DNA of 64,000 nt from Thalassospira profundimaris (lineage in GTDB: Bacteria > Pseudomonadota > Alphaproteobacteria > Rhodospirillales > Thalassospiraceae), in NCBI RefSeq assembly GCF_003326795.1, contig NZ_JPWI01000005.1, positions 1 through 64,000 on the forward strand, written 5' to 3'. The translations under genes were made by a program, and so were the position numbers. A model generated the notes under the pieces. That model was not told the DNA's origin. It was given only the letters and a program-made list of their open reading frames with translations, and ran no database searches. Below, in pieces: positions 18,637-30,043 of this stretch (positions are counted from its first letter, which is position 1; every line of letters begins with the position of its first letter).

Positions 18637-19557
18637 ATGTCTCGTCGTGTTCAGAAGGTGTTTACTGCCGAACGTCGGTTAAAAGAGCGGACAGGTGGGG
18701 TCGTTGAAGATTGGTCGGACTCGTTCTTTGATCCGACGCTGGAAAGCGGGATGGGCGGAGGTGAAGCCATGCCGTCTTCCTTGCCGTCTCCGGCTGCAAC
18801 AGCAGAGCCTTCTGGTTTGACACAAGCTGTTCTCGACGAAATCCGGGCCCTTCGCGGCGAAGTATCCCAACTGCGCGAAGCGGTTGCATCCGGGGCAACA
18901 ATCAGTGCCGACGCGCCGGTCGCTGCACCGGTTGCATCAAATGATGCGCCGATCGACGAGCTGCCCGAACCGGTTTCAAGCAACTTCACGCATAGCAACC
19001 GCCCGGGGGCGTCCGAGCCTGACCGTGATGATCTGGAACTGATTCGTACCCAGATCGAAGAAATGAACGAGCATATCCACAAGGCAAAGATCCAGATCGC
19101 ATCGTTACGCCATCCAAAGGCGTCTGATGACCGTCTGGTCAGTGCGGCCTCCGAGCTTGATGCCATCGTCAAGGATACGGAAATGGCAACGCATACCATT
19201 CTGGAATCCGCCGAACAGATTGACGATCTGGCGATGACGCTCAAGAATTCTGCGCCCAGTGACTTTGTTGCTGATCACGTCGAACAGATCGCCTTTATCG
19301 TCACGAAAATCTTTGAGTCCTGTAACTTCCAGGACATTACCGGACAGCGCATCAACAAGGTCGTGCGCACGCTCGAATTTGTTGAAGAACGTGTCCACAA
19401 CATGATCCTGATCTGGGGCGAGGATGCCTTTGCAGATCTTCCTGTGCCCGAGGGTGCGAGTAAAGAAAACCTGATTGAAGATGCGGATCTTTTGAATGGT
19501 CCGCAACTTGAAGGAGAGGGGATCAGTCAGGACGATATCGACAAATTGTTCGATTGA
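18637..19557 (+). CDS. CheZ-like chemotaxis phosphatase, paralogue 1
   Basis: A 306-residue helical protein whose C-terminal half carries the CheZ signature CNFQDITGQRINKVV; Asp233 and Gln237 correspond to E. coli CheZ Asp143 and Gln147, the residues that dephosphorylate CheY-P. The N-terminal half is low-complexity and acidic (about 60-130). The C-terminus ends in SQDDIDKLFD, resembling the CheY-binding tails of CheZ and of the FliM N-terminus. The start at 18637 is chosen because MSRRVQKVFTAERRL aligns with the start of the paralogue at 24148-24966; a GGAGG lies 12 bases upstream, slightly far. No chemotaxis genes adjoin, so the regulated partner is elsewhere. Confidence 0.8.
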   Translation: MSRRVQKVFTAERRLKERTGGVVEDWSDSFFDPTLESGMGGGEAMPSSLPSPAATAEPSGLTQAVLDEIRALRGEVSQLREAVASGATISADAPVAAPVASNDAPIDELPEPVSSNFTHSNRPGASEPDRDDLELIRTQIEEMNEHIHKAKIQIASLRHPKASDDRLVSAASELDAIVKDTEMATHTILESAEQIDDLAMTLKNSAPSDFVADHVEQIAFIVTKIFESCNFQDITGQRINKVVRTLEFVEERVHNMILIWGEDAFADLPVPEGASKENLIEDADLLNGPQLEGEGISQDDIDKLFD

Positions 19558-19765
19558 GGATGAAAACCTTGTTTTCTGTCCTATATCTGGGTAACAGACA
19601 TACCCAATCCTTCCGCAGAAGAAGGATTCTGGCGATTTGCTGACATGTGACGTCAACCAATCGTTTACATATGTTGGGGTATGTTTATACCTATAAGAAT
19701 GAGAAGCGTTGTTGGGATGCGTGTGACATTCGGTTGCACGTGTTTTGGCGTGCTTGGAGGTTGCT

Positions 19766-20170
19766 ATGGGATTTTGGTCTCTTGGTGCTATTCGCCAGCC
19801 TAAGGCTCAGGACATTAAATGGCGCAAAAGCCCGCGTGGGGATTATTACCGCCTGTTCATGATTGATGATATCAGAGAACTCGGTCTGAACGGTGTGGGT
19901 GGCGTGTATCTGTTGTGGCATGGCGGCTTGAAACCGTCGTGGCTGGTTGCTGGCGCGACCGAGGATCTTGGCCACAGTTTTCAGGAACTGGCGCGGGACC
20001 CGGACATTCGTGAATATGACGGCCGCGGTGGCGTGTTCATGAGCTGGTCGCCGATCAAGGGTTCCTTCCGCGAAGGGGTTGTGCATTTCATTGCAAAGCA
20101 CACCAACCCGACATTTGAATGCGATTTTGACAGCAGCGAAGACCCGATTCCGGTTCTGTTGCCGCGCTAA
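19766..20170 (+). CDS. conserved protein of unknown function
   Basis: A 134-residue, soluble-looking protein with no signal peptide or membrane segment. It has many aromatic residues (VGGVYLLWHGGLKPSWLV and FMSWSPIKGSFREGVVHFI) and an acidic C-terminus. I do not recognise a family. The ATG at 19766 follows GGAGG with five-base spacing, a strong ribosome binding site that supports a real gene. The 208 bases upstream hold an 8-bp hairpin (19606-19628) without a T-run. A bidirectional terminator separates it from the convergent peroxiredoxin gene. Confidence 0.8.
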   Translation: MGFWSLGAIRQPKAQDIKWRKSPRGDYYRLFMIDDIRELGLNGVGGVYLLWHGGLKPSWLVAGATEDLGHSFQELARDPDIREYDGRGGVFMSWSPIKGSFREGVVHFIAKHTNPTFECDFDSSEDPIPVLLPR

Positions 20171-20196
20171 ACCATTCAATCCGGTCTTTCAGACAA

Positions 20197-20230
20197 GAAA
20201 AGCTCCGCAGATATCTGCGGAGCTTTCTGT
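20197..20230. terminator. bidirectional terminator
   Basis: A perfect 24-bp palindrome at 20201-20224 (arm AGCTCCGCAGAT) is flanked by AAA on the left and TT on the right. It lies between the convergent unknown-function gene and the peroxiredoxin gene and can serve both. Confidence 0.85.
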
Positions 20231-20251
20231 GTTTCGATCAGGCCCTGTTGA

Positions 20252-20731
20252 TCAGAGCTTTTCAAGAACAGCTTCGGCGCTGGAAACTTCAAAGACGCCC
20301 GGTTCTTCAACCGCGAGATGGGTGACTTTGCCGTTATCGACGATCATCGCGAAGCGGTTGGCGCGTTTGCCAAGTCCACGGCCCGTCAGATCGAGTTCAA
20401 GACCCGTTGCATCGACGAATGACAGGTCACCGTCCGAAAGCATGGTGATGTTTTCGGCATTTTCGGATTTCGACCAGGCCTGAAGGACGAAAGCATCATT
20501 GGATGCAAGGCAGGCAATCTCGTCGACACCCTTTGCCTTGATTTCGTCGGCCTTGGCAACAAAGCCCGGCAGATGTTTGGCAGAGCAGGTCGGGGTGTAA
20601 GCGCCCGGAACTGCAAACAGGACGACCTTGCGGCCTGCGAAGAATTCCTTTGAATTGACGGCTTCGGGGCCGTCGCTGGTCGCGCGGAACAGGGTAACGT
20701 CCGGGATATCATTGCCGACTGTGATGGTCAT
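20252..20731 (-). CDS. peroxiredoxin (Prx5/AhpC-TSA family)
   Basis: A 159-residue thiol peroxidase of the Prx5-type family, which reduces hydrogen peroxide and organic peroxides. The peroxidatic cysteine is Cys49 in GAYTPTCSAKHLPGF. A second cysteine, Cys74 in IACLASND, may resolve it. The ATG at 20731 has GGAG seven bases upstream; the longer frame from 20755 has no such signal. It is monocistronic, convergent with the unknown-function gene and separated from the upstream dsbD-like gene by about 165 bases. Confidence 0.92.
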   Translation of the reverse strand: MTITVGNDIPDVTLFRATSDGPEAVNSKEFFAGRKVVLFAVPGAYTPTCSAKHLPGFVAKADEIKAKGVDEIACLASNDAFVLQAWSKSENAENITMLSDGDLSFVDATGLELDLTGRGLGKRANRFAMIVDNGKVTHLAVEEPGVFEVSSAEAVLEKL

Positions 20732-20897
20732 GGGTATCTCCGTAAGAATGCGCAATCCCGTTGATTGCGCGATGGGTATCTTGAACCTGAATCAAACTAC
20801 AATTCGGCTGTATATTCAATGCTGTCGACCATAGTTTTTAGGAACTGTCATCTCGGGGACAAGATGGTCTGTGAGCTGTGGTCGTGTGAAGTACTGA

Positions 20898-23138
20898 TTA
20901 CTGCGTGTTCCTGACAATATCGGATGTGGTGTTGCCGCCAGCCGTTTGCAAAGCGCCCAAAACCGCGTCAACCCGAAGCAGCTCGGACAAAAGGATGCCA
21001 TCAGGTGCACCCGGTCCAAAGACGGCATTGAACGGAATACCAAAACGCCCGTAAGACGCCAGATAGTCGGCAATTTTCTGGTCAGGGCGGGTCCAGTCGG
21101 CCTGCATCAGAACAATATTGTCATTGCGAAGGGCGTTTGCGACCTCGGTGGTTTCAAGAACCAGCTTCTTGTTGACCTGACAGGTGACACACCATTCGGC
21201 GGTGACATCGACCAGCACTGTTTTACCCTCGGCAACAAGTGTACCGATTGTTTCAGGCGCAAATGCCTGCCATTCCAGTATTCCGGCATTCTGGTTGCTG
21301 GTGGTCTGGCTTGGCGGTTTGGCAAAGCCCGGAGCAAATAGCGCAATCAGGAAACCGGCAAGAGCAAGACCGGTAAAGGCAAAACGCGGTCGCAGGTTTT
21401 GGGTGCGCGAGCGCGCCCAAACAAACAAGCCACCGATCACAAGACCAAGACCAACGGCAATGGCACCCCCAAGACCGACCTGAACCGACAGGATGCCAAG
21501 CAACCATACTGCGGTCCCAACCAGTGCCAGTCCGAGAACTCCCTTGACCACATTCATCCAGCGGCCCGGTTTTGGCAGCAGATGTGCAACACGCGGCTGG
21601 ATCGCAATTGCCAGATAAGGCAGGGCAAGTCCGATCCCCAGAAGCGTAAAGATCAAAAAGATATCCACGATGCTTCCGGCAAGGGCAAAGCCGATTGCCG
21701 TACCAAGAAACGGCGCCGAACACGGCGTCGCCAGCAATGTCGCAAACATGCCGGTCAGAAAATGACCGCTGAGATGACGACCGCGATTTTCCTGATTGCT
21801 GATTGCATCATTGGCGACATTGCCCAGTTCGCTGGGACCATTAATTTCAAAAAGTCCCCACATATTGAGTGCAAACAGGGCCAGAATGATCGTCATGACG
21901 GTCAGGAACAGCGGTTGCTGGAACTGAATACCCCAACCGATAGACCCACCAGCCAGTTTGATGCCAACCAGTATGGCTGCGATCAGCCAGAAGGACGTCA
22001 CAATCCCGGCCGCACTGGCAAGGAAACCGTATCTGACCTGTTTGATGTCCTGTTCGCGAACATTGATGACCGACATCACCTTGATCGACAGGACCGGCAA
22101 TACGCAGGGCATCACATTGAGGATAAGTCCCCCCAGCAACGCAAACACAGCAATCAGCCATATGCTGGTGCCGGTCATTACCTCTGCCTCTGCCATTGTC
22201 GCCGTCGCCGTCGGGCTGGTGGAGTCTGCTGTATTTACCGTGCCAACCGTAACGGATTGCTCAACCGATAATGGCCCGGCAATAACGGTGACTGTCAGAT
22301 CTGTGCTATCAAGAGACTGATCATTATTCAGTCCAAAGACAGCAAGATCAAAATACCGGATGTCGTTTGCTGACGCTGACCCGCTTTTTACGGGGCTCGG
22401 CGTGCCAAATCCGGCGCGACCATCACTTTCAATCAGGATGTCATCGACGCTTACGCCCGCCTTATCCAGGCCTTTGATGCCAAGGCGCATAACGGGTTGG
22501 TCTGATGCCTTGTCGACCGTGATGCTTGTGACGGAAACCGGAAGGTCGTCCCCGCGCAATGGAACGCGGGACACAAATTTTTCAATCTGATGGGCTTGAT
22601 TGCTCGCCGTCGAAGCGCCTGTGTCCGGACCTGTTGCGACGGATGCCGGGACATCAAGTTTGAAGTTTGCATTTGCCGGAATGCAAATGTCGCTGCACAC
22701 CAGATAATCGACATCAAGATTAATCGAGACATCCTTGCGCGGATCGGGAATGACGACATCAATCGGCAAAATGATGTGGTTCTTGTAGCCGAATGTTTCG
22801 AGACCAAAGATTGAGAAACGATGCGGGGCAGGCCACAGGATTTGGGCGTCACCCAGATTTTCGGACCCGGTCCAGTCAAGCTGCGGCGGGAAGCCTGCGT
22901 CACCGGCACTGCGCCAGTAGATCTTCCAGTCGGGCTGTAACTCGAATTCAAGGCCAAGGCGCAGCATGTCCGAACCGTTAAGCCCGGTTTGAGCACTGAT
23001 CAGCCGCACGGATGCAAAGTCCTCATCCGTCCAGCCTGACGTCATATCCTGGGCGGCGATTGCAGGGCGCACCCCGCCAAACGACAAGATCGTTACGGCA
23101 AGCAGCAGCGATAAGCGAATGATCAGGTGGCGAAGCAC
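20898..23138 (-). CDS. DsbD/ScsB-type protein-disulfide reductase
   Basis: A 746-residue membrane protein that carries reducing power from cytoplasmic thioredoxin to the periplasm. Order: signal peptide (about 1-28), a periplasmic domain of about 290 residues with the DsbD-N-like segment WKIYWRSAGDAGFPPQLDW, about eight transmembrane helices including the cysteine-containing PCVLPVLSIKVMS and TPCSAPFLGTAIGFA, and a C-terminal thioredoxin-like domain with WCVTC (Cys650, Cys653). The large N-terminal domain resembles ScsB more than E. coli DsbD. Likely clients include the CcmG/CcmH cytochrome c maturation proteins encoded at 61 kb, but that is inference. No obvious operon partner. Confidence 0.92.
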   Translation of the reverse strand: MLRHLIIRLSLLLAVTILSFGGVRPAIAAQDMTSGWTDEDFASVRLISAQTGLNGSDMLRLGLEFELQPDWKIYWRSAGDAGFPPQLDWTGSENLGDAQILWPAPHRFSIFGLETFGYKNHIILPIDVVIPDPRKDVSINLDVDYLVCSDICIPANANFKLDVPASVATGPDTGASTASNQAHQIEKFVSRVPLRGDDLPVSVTSITVDKASDQPVMRLGIKGLDKAGVSVDDILIESDGRAGFGTPSPVKSGSASANDIRYFDLAVFGLNNDQSLDSTDLTVTVIAGPLSVEQSVTVGTVNTADSTSPTATATMAEAEVMTGTSIWLIAVFALLGGLILNVMPCVLPVLSIKVMSVINVREQDIKQVRYGFLASAAGIVTSFWLIAAILVGIKLAGGSIGWGIQFQQPLFLTVMTIILALFALNMWGLFEINGPSELGNVANDAISNQENRGRHLSGHFLTGMFATLLATPCSAPFLGTAIGFALAGSIVDIFLIFTLLGIGLALPYLAIAIQPRVAHLLPKPGRWMNVVKGVLGLALVGTAVWLLGILSVQVGLGGAIAVGLGLVIGGLFVWARSRTQNLRPRFAFTGLALAGFLIALFAPGFAKPPSQTTSNQNAGILEWQAFAPETIGTLVAEGKTVLVDVTAEWCVTCQVNKKLVLETTEVANALRNDNIVLMQADWTRPDQKIADYLASYGRFGIPFNAVFGPGAPDGILLSELLRVDAVLGALQTAGGNTTSDIVRNTQ

Positions 23139-23486
23139 GTCGTGGTCCTTACATAGCCGATATCAGGATGCCTTACTCTGGATCGAATATATGGCGCAAA
23201 GCAGGCAAAGTTCCATGCCTTGAAGGCGTAATCCCCTGAGACGATCAAATCAAGCCACGTCTATGTGACCGATTTATCTGTGTGCGGCGATGACATATGT
23301 CTATCGACCTCAATCTGACGAAAAGTTTTGCGGAAATGTTGGCGATTGCAGGGGCGGGTTCCTACATCTTGAATATAAGGGAAATGCCCGGAACACTGTA
23401 ATTATGTCATGTTTGTCGGGGTTCTTGATGGTAATGGGCCGTTAATCGCGCTAGGCTTGATGAAACAGGACAGGAAGAGTTACGAG
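23139..23486. other. divergent intergenic region dsbD / yqgE
   Basis: About 350 bases between two outward-facing genes, presumably holding both promoters. I see no RNA gene, repeat or convincing coding frame. In-frame codons upstream of the yqgE start could extend that gene to 23409, but the family start is at 23487. Confidence 0.5.
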
Positions 23487-24065
23487 ATGGCTGAGCGTAT
23501 CAACACAGGCGAATATCTTGGCGGAAAGCTGCTGGTGGCGATGCCCGGCATGCGTGATCCGCGTTTTTCGCAAAGTGTTGTTTATATCTGTGCCCACAAT
23601 AAGGATGGGGCGATGGGGCTGGTCATCAACCGTGTGATTGACAGCATCACCTTTCCGGAACTTCTCGAACAACTCGGCATTGCCCGTCCGGCACCAACCA
23701 TCGAAGATATTCAGGTCCATTTTGGCGGTCCGGTCGAAAGCAGCCGCGGATTTGTTCTGCATTCCACCGATTTTTCAAACGAGGCGACCCTGCATGTTGA
23801 TCCGGGTGTCTCGGTAACTGCAACGGTTGATATCCTCGAACAGATCGCCTTGGGCGAAGGTCCCAAAAGCCGCATTCTGGCGCTGGGATATGCAGGATGG
23901 CGCAGTGGTCAGCTTGAAAGTGAAATTCTTGCCAATGGCTGGCTGCATGTTGATGCCGATGCCGACCTGTTGTTTGACGTAGATTGCGAAGACAAATGGG
24001 AACAGGCGTTTTCCAAGCTTGGTTTCGCACCGGAACTGCTGTCAGGCGAAGCTGGTCACGCCTGA
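23487..24065 (+). CDS. yqgE: YqgE/AlgH family protein (UPF0301)
   Basis: A 192-residue member of the YqgE/AlgH family, single-domain cytoplasmic proteins of uncertain function. Signature segments are [16 protein letters not shown] near the start, [25 protein letters not shown] and [15 protein letters not shown]. Length matches the usual 185-190 residues. The ATG at 23487 is chosen by family length; an ATG at 23460 is possible. It is followed by a bidirectional terminator and then by a convergent CheZ-like gene. Confidence 0.92.
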   Translation: MAERINTGEYLGGKLLVAMPGMRDPRFSQSVVYICAHNKDGAMGLVINRVIDSITFPELLEQLGIARPAPTIEDIQVHFGGPVESSRGFVLHSTDFSNEATLHVDPGVSVTATVDILEQIALGEGPKSRILALGYAGWRSGQLESEILANGWLHVDADADLLFDVDCEDKWEQAFSKLGFAPELLSGEAGHA

Positions 24066-24095
24066 TCCGGTTTCGAGCTCACTGTTTTCTCAAAA

Positions 24096-24125
24096 GAAAA
24101 GCCTGCCGTCTGGCAGGCTTTTGCA
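24096..24125. terminator. bidirectional terminator
   Basis: The stem AAAGCCTGCC/GGCAGGCTTT with a four-base loop (GTCT) has A-runs before and T-runs after it. It lies between the convergent yqgE and CheZ-like genes. Confidence 0.85.
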
Positions 24126-24147
24126 TTTTCAGCGACAGATGTCGTGA

Positions 24148-24966
24148 TCAATCAAACAGGGCGTCAATTTCTGCCTGCGAGAAGATCTGATCAACCTCGT
24201 CCTGACTGACGCGCTGGGCGTTTTGCGGTGCCTTGGTGACCGTTTTGTCAAGGTTGTCGAGGCCTTTGGGATCAGCGGGCAGATCGAAATCGCCAAAATC
24301 GTCATCGCCCCAGATCTCGATCACGCGATTCACGCGTTCCTCGATATATTTCATGGTGTTGACGACTTTGGTGATGCGCTGCCCTGTCAGGTCCTGGAAG
24401 TTGCAGGACTCAAACACCTTGACCACCAGTTCGACAATGTCATCAGCCAGTCCTTGTGTATATTCGTCCGGTGCAGCCGAGCGGATATTGTGCGCAACCG
24501 CGTCAATCTTTTCGACGGTTTCAAGGATGTTGGCTGTTGCATCCTCGGTGGCCGCCACAACGGAATCAAGTTCACCCTTGACAATGTTGATGCGCGTGCC
24601 GCTGCTGTCTTCAGGGGCGGTATAAAGAGCCGCGATTTCGCGTTTGGTTTCCTGAATTGAGTTGGCCAGAGCACGAATTTCGGTTTTCAGAAGACGCAAC
24701 TCATTGCGGGCATCTTCCTGTTCACTGTCTGTCGGCTTGGCATTCTGCTTTTTCTGCTCTTCGATCATGATGCGAATGTCAGAAAGAAGCTCAAGCTTGA
24801 GCTCTTCGATCGCAGTATGAAGAGACGAAATGTCCACGCCGCCAGTTCCCTGACCAGCGGTCGGGGCATCTACGGCCGGAAAGGAAACCATGTCACTCAT
24901 GGTTTCAAGTTTGTTGAGGAGCCGCATCTCGGCGGTAAAAAGTCTTTTGCTGCCTTGACGTGCCAT
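24148..24966 (-). CDS. CheZ-like chemotaxis phosphatase, paralogue 2
   Basis: A 272-residue paralogue of the protein at 18637-19557. Both start with a short basic segment ending in a TAE-R-L pattern (here RLFTAEMRLLNKL) and share the CheZ core, here FESCNFQDLTGQRITKVV with Asp192 and Gln196 at the catalytic positions. The central region is a predicted coiled coil (about 50-115). The tail (254-272) carries two successive motifs, SQDEVDQIF and SQAEIDALFD, resembling CheY-P-binding peptides of CheZ and FliM; paralogue 1 has one. The pair probably arose by duplication and may act on different CheY proteins. A protein named Tag or motility regulator is not indicated. Confidence 0.8.
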   Translation of the reverse strand: MARQGSKRLFTAEMRLLNKLETMSDMVSFPAVDAPTAGQGTGGVDISSLHTAIEELKLELLSDIRIMIEEQKKQNAKPTDSEQEDARNELRLLKTEIRALANSIQETKREIAALYTAPEDSSGTRINIVKGELDSVVAATEDATANILETVEKIDAVAHNIRSAAPDEYTQGLADDIVELVVKVFESCNFQDLTGQRITKVVNTMKYIEERVNRVIEIWGDDDFGDFDLPADPKGLDNLDKTVTKAPQNAQRVSQDEVDQIFSQAEIDALFD

Positions 24967-25771
24967 CTGCGAACCTCTGTTATTTTCCAGTCAGCATCCA
25001 GGGGAAACTTTGGGACGTGTCATACCCCGTACAGGGATCTGGATACATACGTTTGGGTAGAATAGTCCGCAAAACTGATATCGCCAACCAATTTCATCTT
25101 ACTGATATGCTAGGAAACTGTTGGTATTTCAAGGGCTCGACCACAGATTCCCGTCAAGTGCTGATCATCTCTGGCCTGTTGCCAGCTTTTGCGAATCGCG
25201 TTTTTGAACAGGTGCTTACCGGTTTTGTCAGCAGCATTTCAGAACGCCGACATGAAACGTCAATGTGACGTAGCGATGCGCCCCTGAAAAGATGTCCTGA
25301 TCAGACCGTCATCAAACCTGTCCGGCTTTATCCATTGGTTGAAGAGATTCTAAAGTTGTTCATCGGTTATATTGCAAAGCAGCAAAGCTGAAAGGGTTCA
25401 AAAAACTCTAACCGGAATGGCTGTTTTTCTATCTAAGGGTGGGTATTTTCGAACGTTTTTAATAAAACCAAAGCGATAATTTGAACTGTTATCAAATACA
25501 TTTTTTGTGCATTGCAGCGAGGTTTTTTCTGGATCAGGTGCCGAAGATACGCTATTTGCCTGCCTTACAGATGTACTTTCGGGTGCAGGCTTATTAAGAA
25601 TAAGATATGTCAGAGGAAATGCTCCGGTCCGATCTGCTGTTAATCTTTGGTTGAAGCGTGATAATGTCCTTGAGAGGGGGCGATTATCATTCATTCGGCC
25701 ATCGGTGGTTTCGGAGGCGGGGAGGATTGAGGCATATCGCCTTGAGATGTAATGCGAGGGGGCAGATTCGC
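24967..25771. other. long intergenic region upstream of the cytochrome oxidase operon
   Basis: About 800 bases between the leftward CheZ-like gene and ctaC. Part of it is AT-rich (roughly 25360-25620), as expected for a regulated promoter region of an oxidase operon. I found no tRNA, riboswitch or convincing gene; short frames here lack ribosome binding sites and recognisable protein features. A GAGGGGG ribosome binding site precedes ctaC. Confidence 0.5.
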
Positions 25772-28218
<2,447 letters not shown>

Positions 28219-28297
28219 GTGACACTGGTTTAAGTCCCCCGCAGGCCTTGGTTTGCGGGGGACATCCTGCCGCCCCAAAAGAGAAGACCAGAGTTCC

Positions 28298-29224
28298 ATG
28301 ACCAAGCAGGTTGCCGACCAGACCATAGCACTCGAAAACGCAGTATCGCTGCCGGTTTCGGATGTGCGCGACTATATTGCATTGCTAAAGCCGGGCGTCA
28401 TGACGCTTGTGGTTTTCACCGGTGCAGTTGGTCTGTTGATTGCCCCGGGATCCATCCATCCGTTCCTTGGACTCGTCGCAATCGCCTGTATCGCTGTGGC
28501 CAGTGGTGCGGCGGCATCCATTAACATGTGGTATGATCGCGATATCGACATCCATATGAAGCGTACCCAGAACCGGCCAATCCCGGCAGGGCGCGTGCCA
28601 GCGGACGAAGCACTGTCGCTTGGCATCGCGTTGTCGATTGTGTCGGTGACGGTGATGGCGGTTGCCGTCAATATCGCAGCTGCTGTTTTGCTTGCGGTGT
28701 CGATTGCGTTCTATGTGTTCGTTTACACCATGTGGCTTAAGCGCAGTACACCACAGAATATTGTCATTGGCGGTGCCGCCGGGGCCTTCCCCCCGATGAT
28801 CGGCTGGGCGTCGGTGACGGGCGGGGTTGATCTGAATTCAATCGCGCTGTTCATGATTATCTTTATGTGGACACCGCCGCATTTCTGGGCGCTGGCGCTG
28901 TTCCGCTGTGGCGATTATGCCAAGGTTGGCGTGCCGATGATGCCCGTCGTGGCCGGCGAGGCCGCAACGAAGAAACAGATGCTGGTTTATACGCTTCTGT
29001 TGTTGCCGATCACGCTGGTGCCGGTCGCGACCGGTTTGCTTGGTGTCTTTTATGGCGTTACGGCGGCCCTGACCGGGCTTTGGTTCCTGCGCCATGCGGT
29101 TCGTGTTCTGCGCAATGCCGAGGAACGCGCCCCGCACAAGATGTTTGGATATTCGATCCTGTATCTGTTTGTCCTGTTCGGGGCGATGGTTGCAGATGTC
29201 TGGCTTGACGGGGTGATCGCATGA
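28298..29224 (+). CDS. ctaB: protoheme IX farnesyltransferase (heme O synthase)
   Basis: A 308-residue UbiA-family membrane prenyltransferase that adds the farnesyl tail to heme b, making heme O, the precursor of heme A for the oxidase. The first aspartate motif is NMWYDRDIDIHMKRTQNRP; the second is less clear. Eight or nine transmembrane segments are visible. The ATG at 28298 starts the usual family sequence. Its stop codon overlaps the start of the coxF-like small gene (ATGA at 29221), implying translational coupling. Confidence 0.96.
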   Translation: MTKQVADQTIALENAVSLPVSDVRDYIALLKPGVMTLVVFTGAVGLLIAPGSIHPFLGLVAIACIAVASGAAASINMWYDRDIDIHMKRTQNRPIPAGRVPADEALSLGIALSIVSVTVMAVAVNIAAAVLLAVSIAFYVFVYTMWLKRSTPQNIVIGGAAGAFPPMIGWASVTGGVDLNSIALFMIIFMWTPPHFWALALFRCGDYAKVGVPMMPVVAGEAATKKQMLVYTLLLLPITLVPVATGLLGVFYGVTAALTGLWFLRHAVRVLRNAEERAPHKMFGYSILYLFVLFGAMVADVWLDGVIA

Positions 29225-29361
29225 CGGAGTCCTCCAAAATGAGCAAAGCGGAACTCGAAGCGTTTTATGCCAAGCGCAAAAAGAAGAACTGGGTGTTTCT
29301 GGCGATCCTGAGCAGCCTGATTGTTCTGTTTTTTGCGATAACCATTTTGAAGATGAGCTAG
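29221..29361 (+). CDS. CoxF-like small single-helix protein
   Basis: A 46-residue protein, too short for ordinary gene finders. It has a charged N-terminal half (segment KAELEAFYAKRKKKNW) and one transmembrane helix (about residues 24-42, VFLAILSSLIVLFFAI). It starts in an ATGA overlap with the ctaB stop and ends seven bases before ctaG, so the operon leaves room only for this gene. Small CoxF-type proteins occupy this position between ctaB and ctaG in many alphaproteobacterial oxidase operons and are thought to be assembly or accessory factors; that identity comes from position and form, not a firm motif. Confidence 0.75.
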   Translation: MTESSKMSKAELEAFYAKRKKKNWVFLAILSSLIVLFFAITILKMS

Positions 29362-29367
29362 GAAATC

Positions 29368-29958
29368 ATGGCTGATCAAAAACACACAGATACTGTAAAG
29401 GCACGCAACAAGCGTGTGCTGCTCAGCTGTGTTGTCGTCGTTGGCGGCATGATCGGCCTGTCCTATGCATCTGTCCCGCTTTACAAGCTGTTTTGCCAGG
29501 TAACGGGTTTCGGGGGCACCACCCAGGTCGCGGAAGAAGCGCCGGTGGCTGTCTCGGAAAAGACCATCAAGGTCCGTTTCAACGCAGATGTAAATTCAGG
29601 ACTGCAGTGGCAGTTCAAACCGGAACAGCGTGAAATCACGGTGCGTCTGGGCGAAGATAATCTGGCCTATTACGTGGCCGAAAACATGGCCGTCAAACCT
29701 ATCACCGGGCAGGCGGTCTACAATGTGACACCACTAAAAGCAGGGCAGTATTTCAGCAAGATCGCGTGTTTCTGTTTTGACGAGCAAACCCTTCAACCGG
29801 GCGAGCGCGTCGACATGCCGGTCAGTTTCTATGTTGATCCTGCCATTGCCGAAGACATCAATACCCAAGACGTGAAGACGATTACCCTGTCATACACCTT
29901 CTTCAAATCCGAGGCATCGGTGGAAGCAGTTGACGGGAACGAAGATCATGGAGGCTGA
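29368..29958 (+). CDS. ctaG: cytochrome c oxidase assembly protein CtaG (Cox11)
   Basis: A 196-residue Cox11-type copper chaperone that delivers copper to the CuB site of subunit I. An N-terminal transmembrane anchor (about 13-33) is followed by a periplasmic immunoglobulin-like domain with the copper motif CFCFDEQTLQPGERVDMPV. The phrase YASVPLYKLFCQVTGFGGTT just after the helix is diagnostic. The start ATG is preceded by AGGA. It follows the coxF-like gene by seven bases and precedes ctaE by about 85 bases. Confidence 0.96.
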   Translation: MADQKHTDTVKARNKRVLLSCVVVVGGMIGLSYASVPLYKLFCQVTGFGGTTQVAEEAPVAVSEKTIKVRFNADVNSGLQWQFKPEQREITVRLGEDNLAYYVAENMAVKPITGQAVYNVTPLKAGQYFSKIACFCFDEQTLQPGERVDMPVSFYVDPAIAEDINTQDVKTITLSYTFFKSEASVEAVDGNEDHGG

Positions 29959-30043
29959 CAGTCCACTGTTTGGTGGCATGTCCAGTCTTTGGTTAACAAA
30001 GCGAACTTAGAGTTTCTTTTGTAAGGATTGAGGGGGGCAAGGA

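Noticed and set aside
24960-25268. 102-codon plus-strand frame in the region before ctaC
   Set aside because: No ribosome binding site, mixed composition and overlap with the start of the CheZ-like gene; considered chance.
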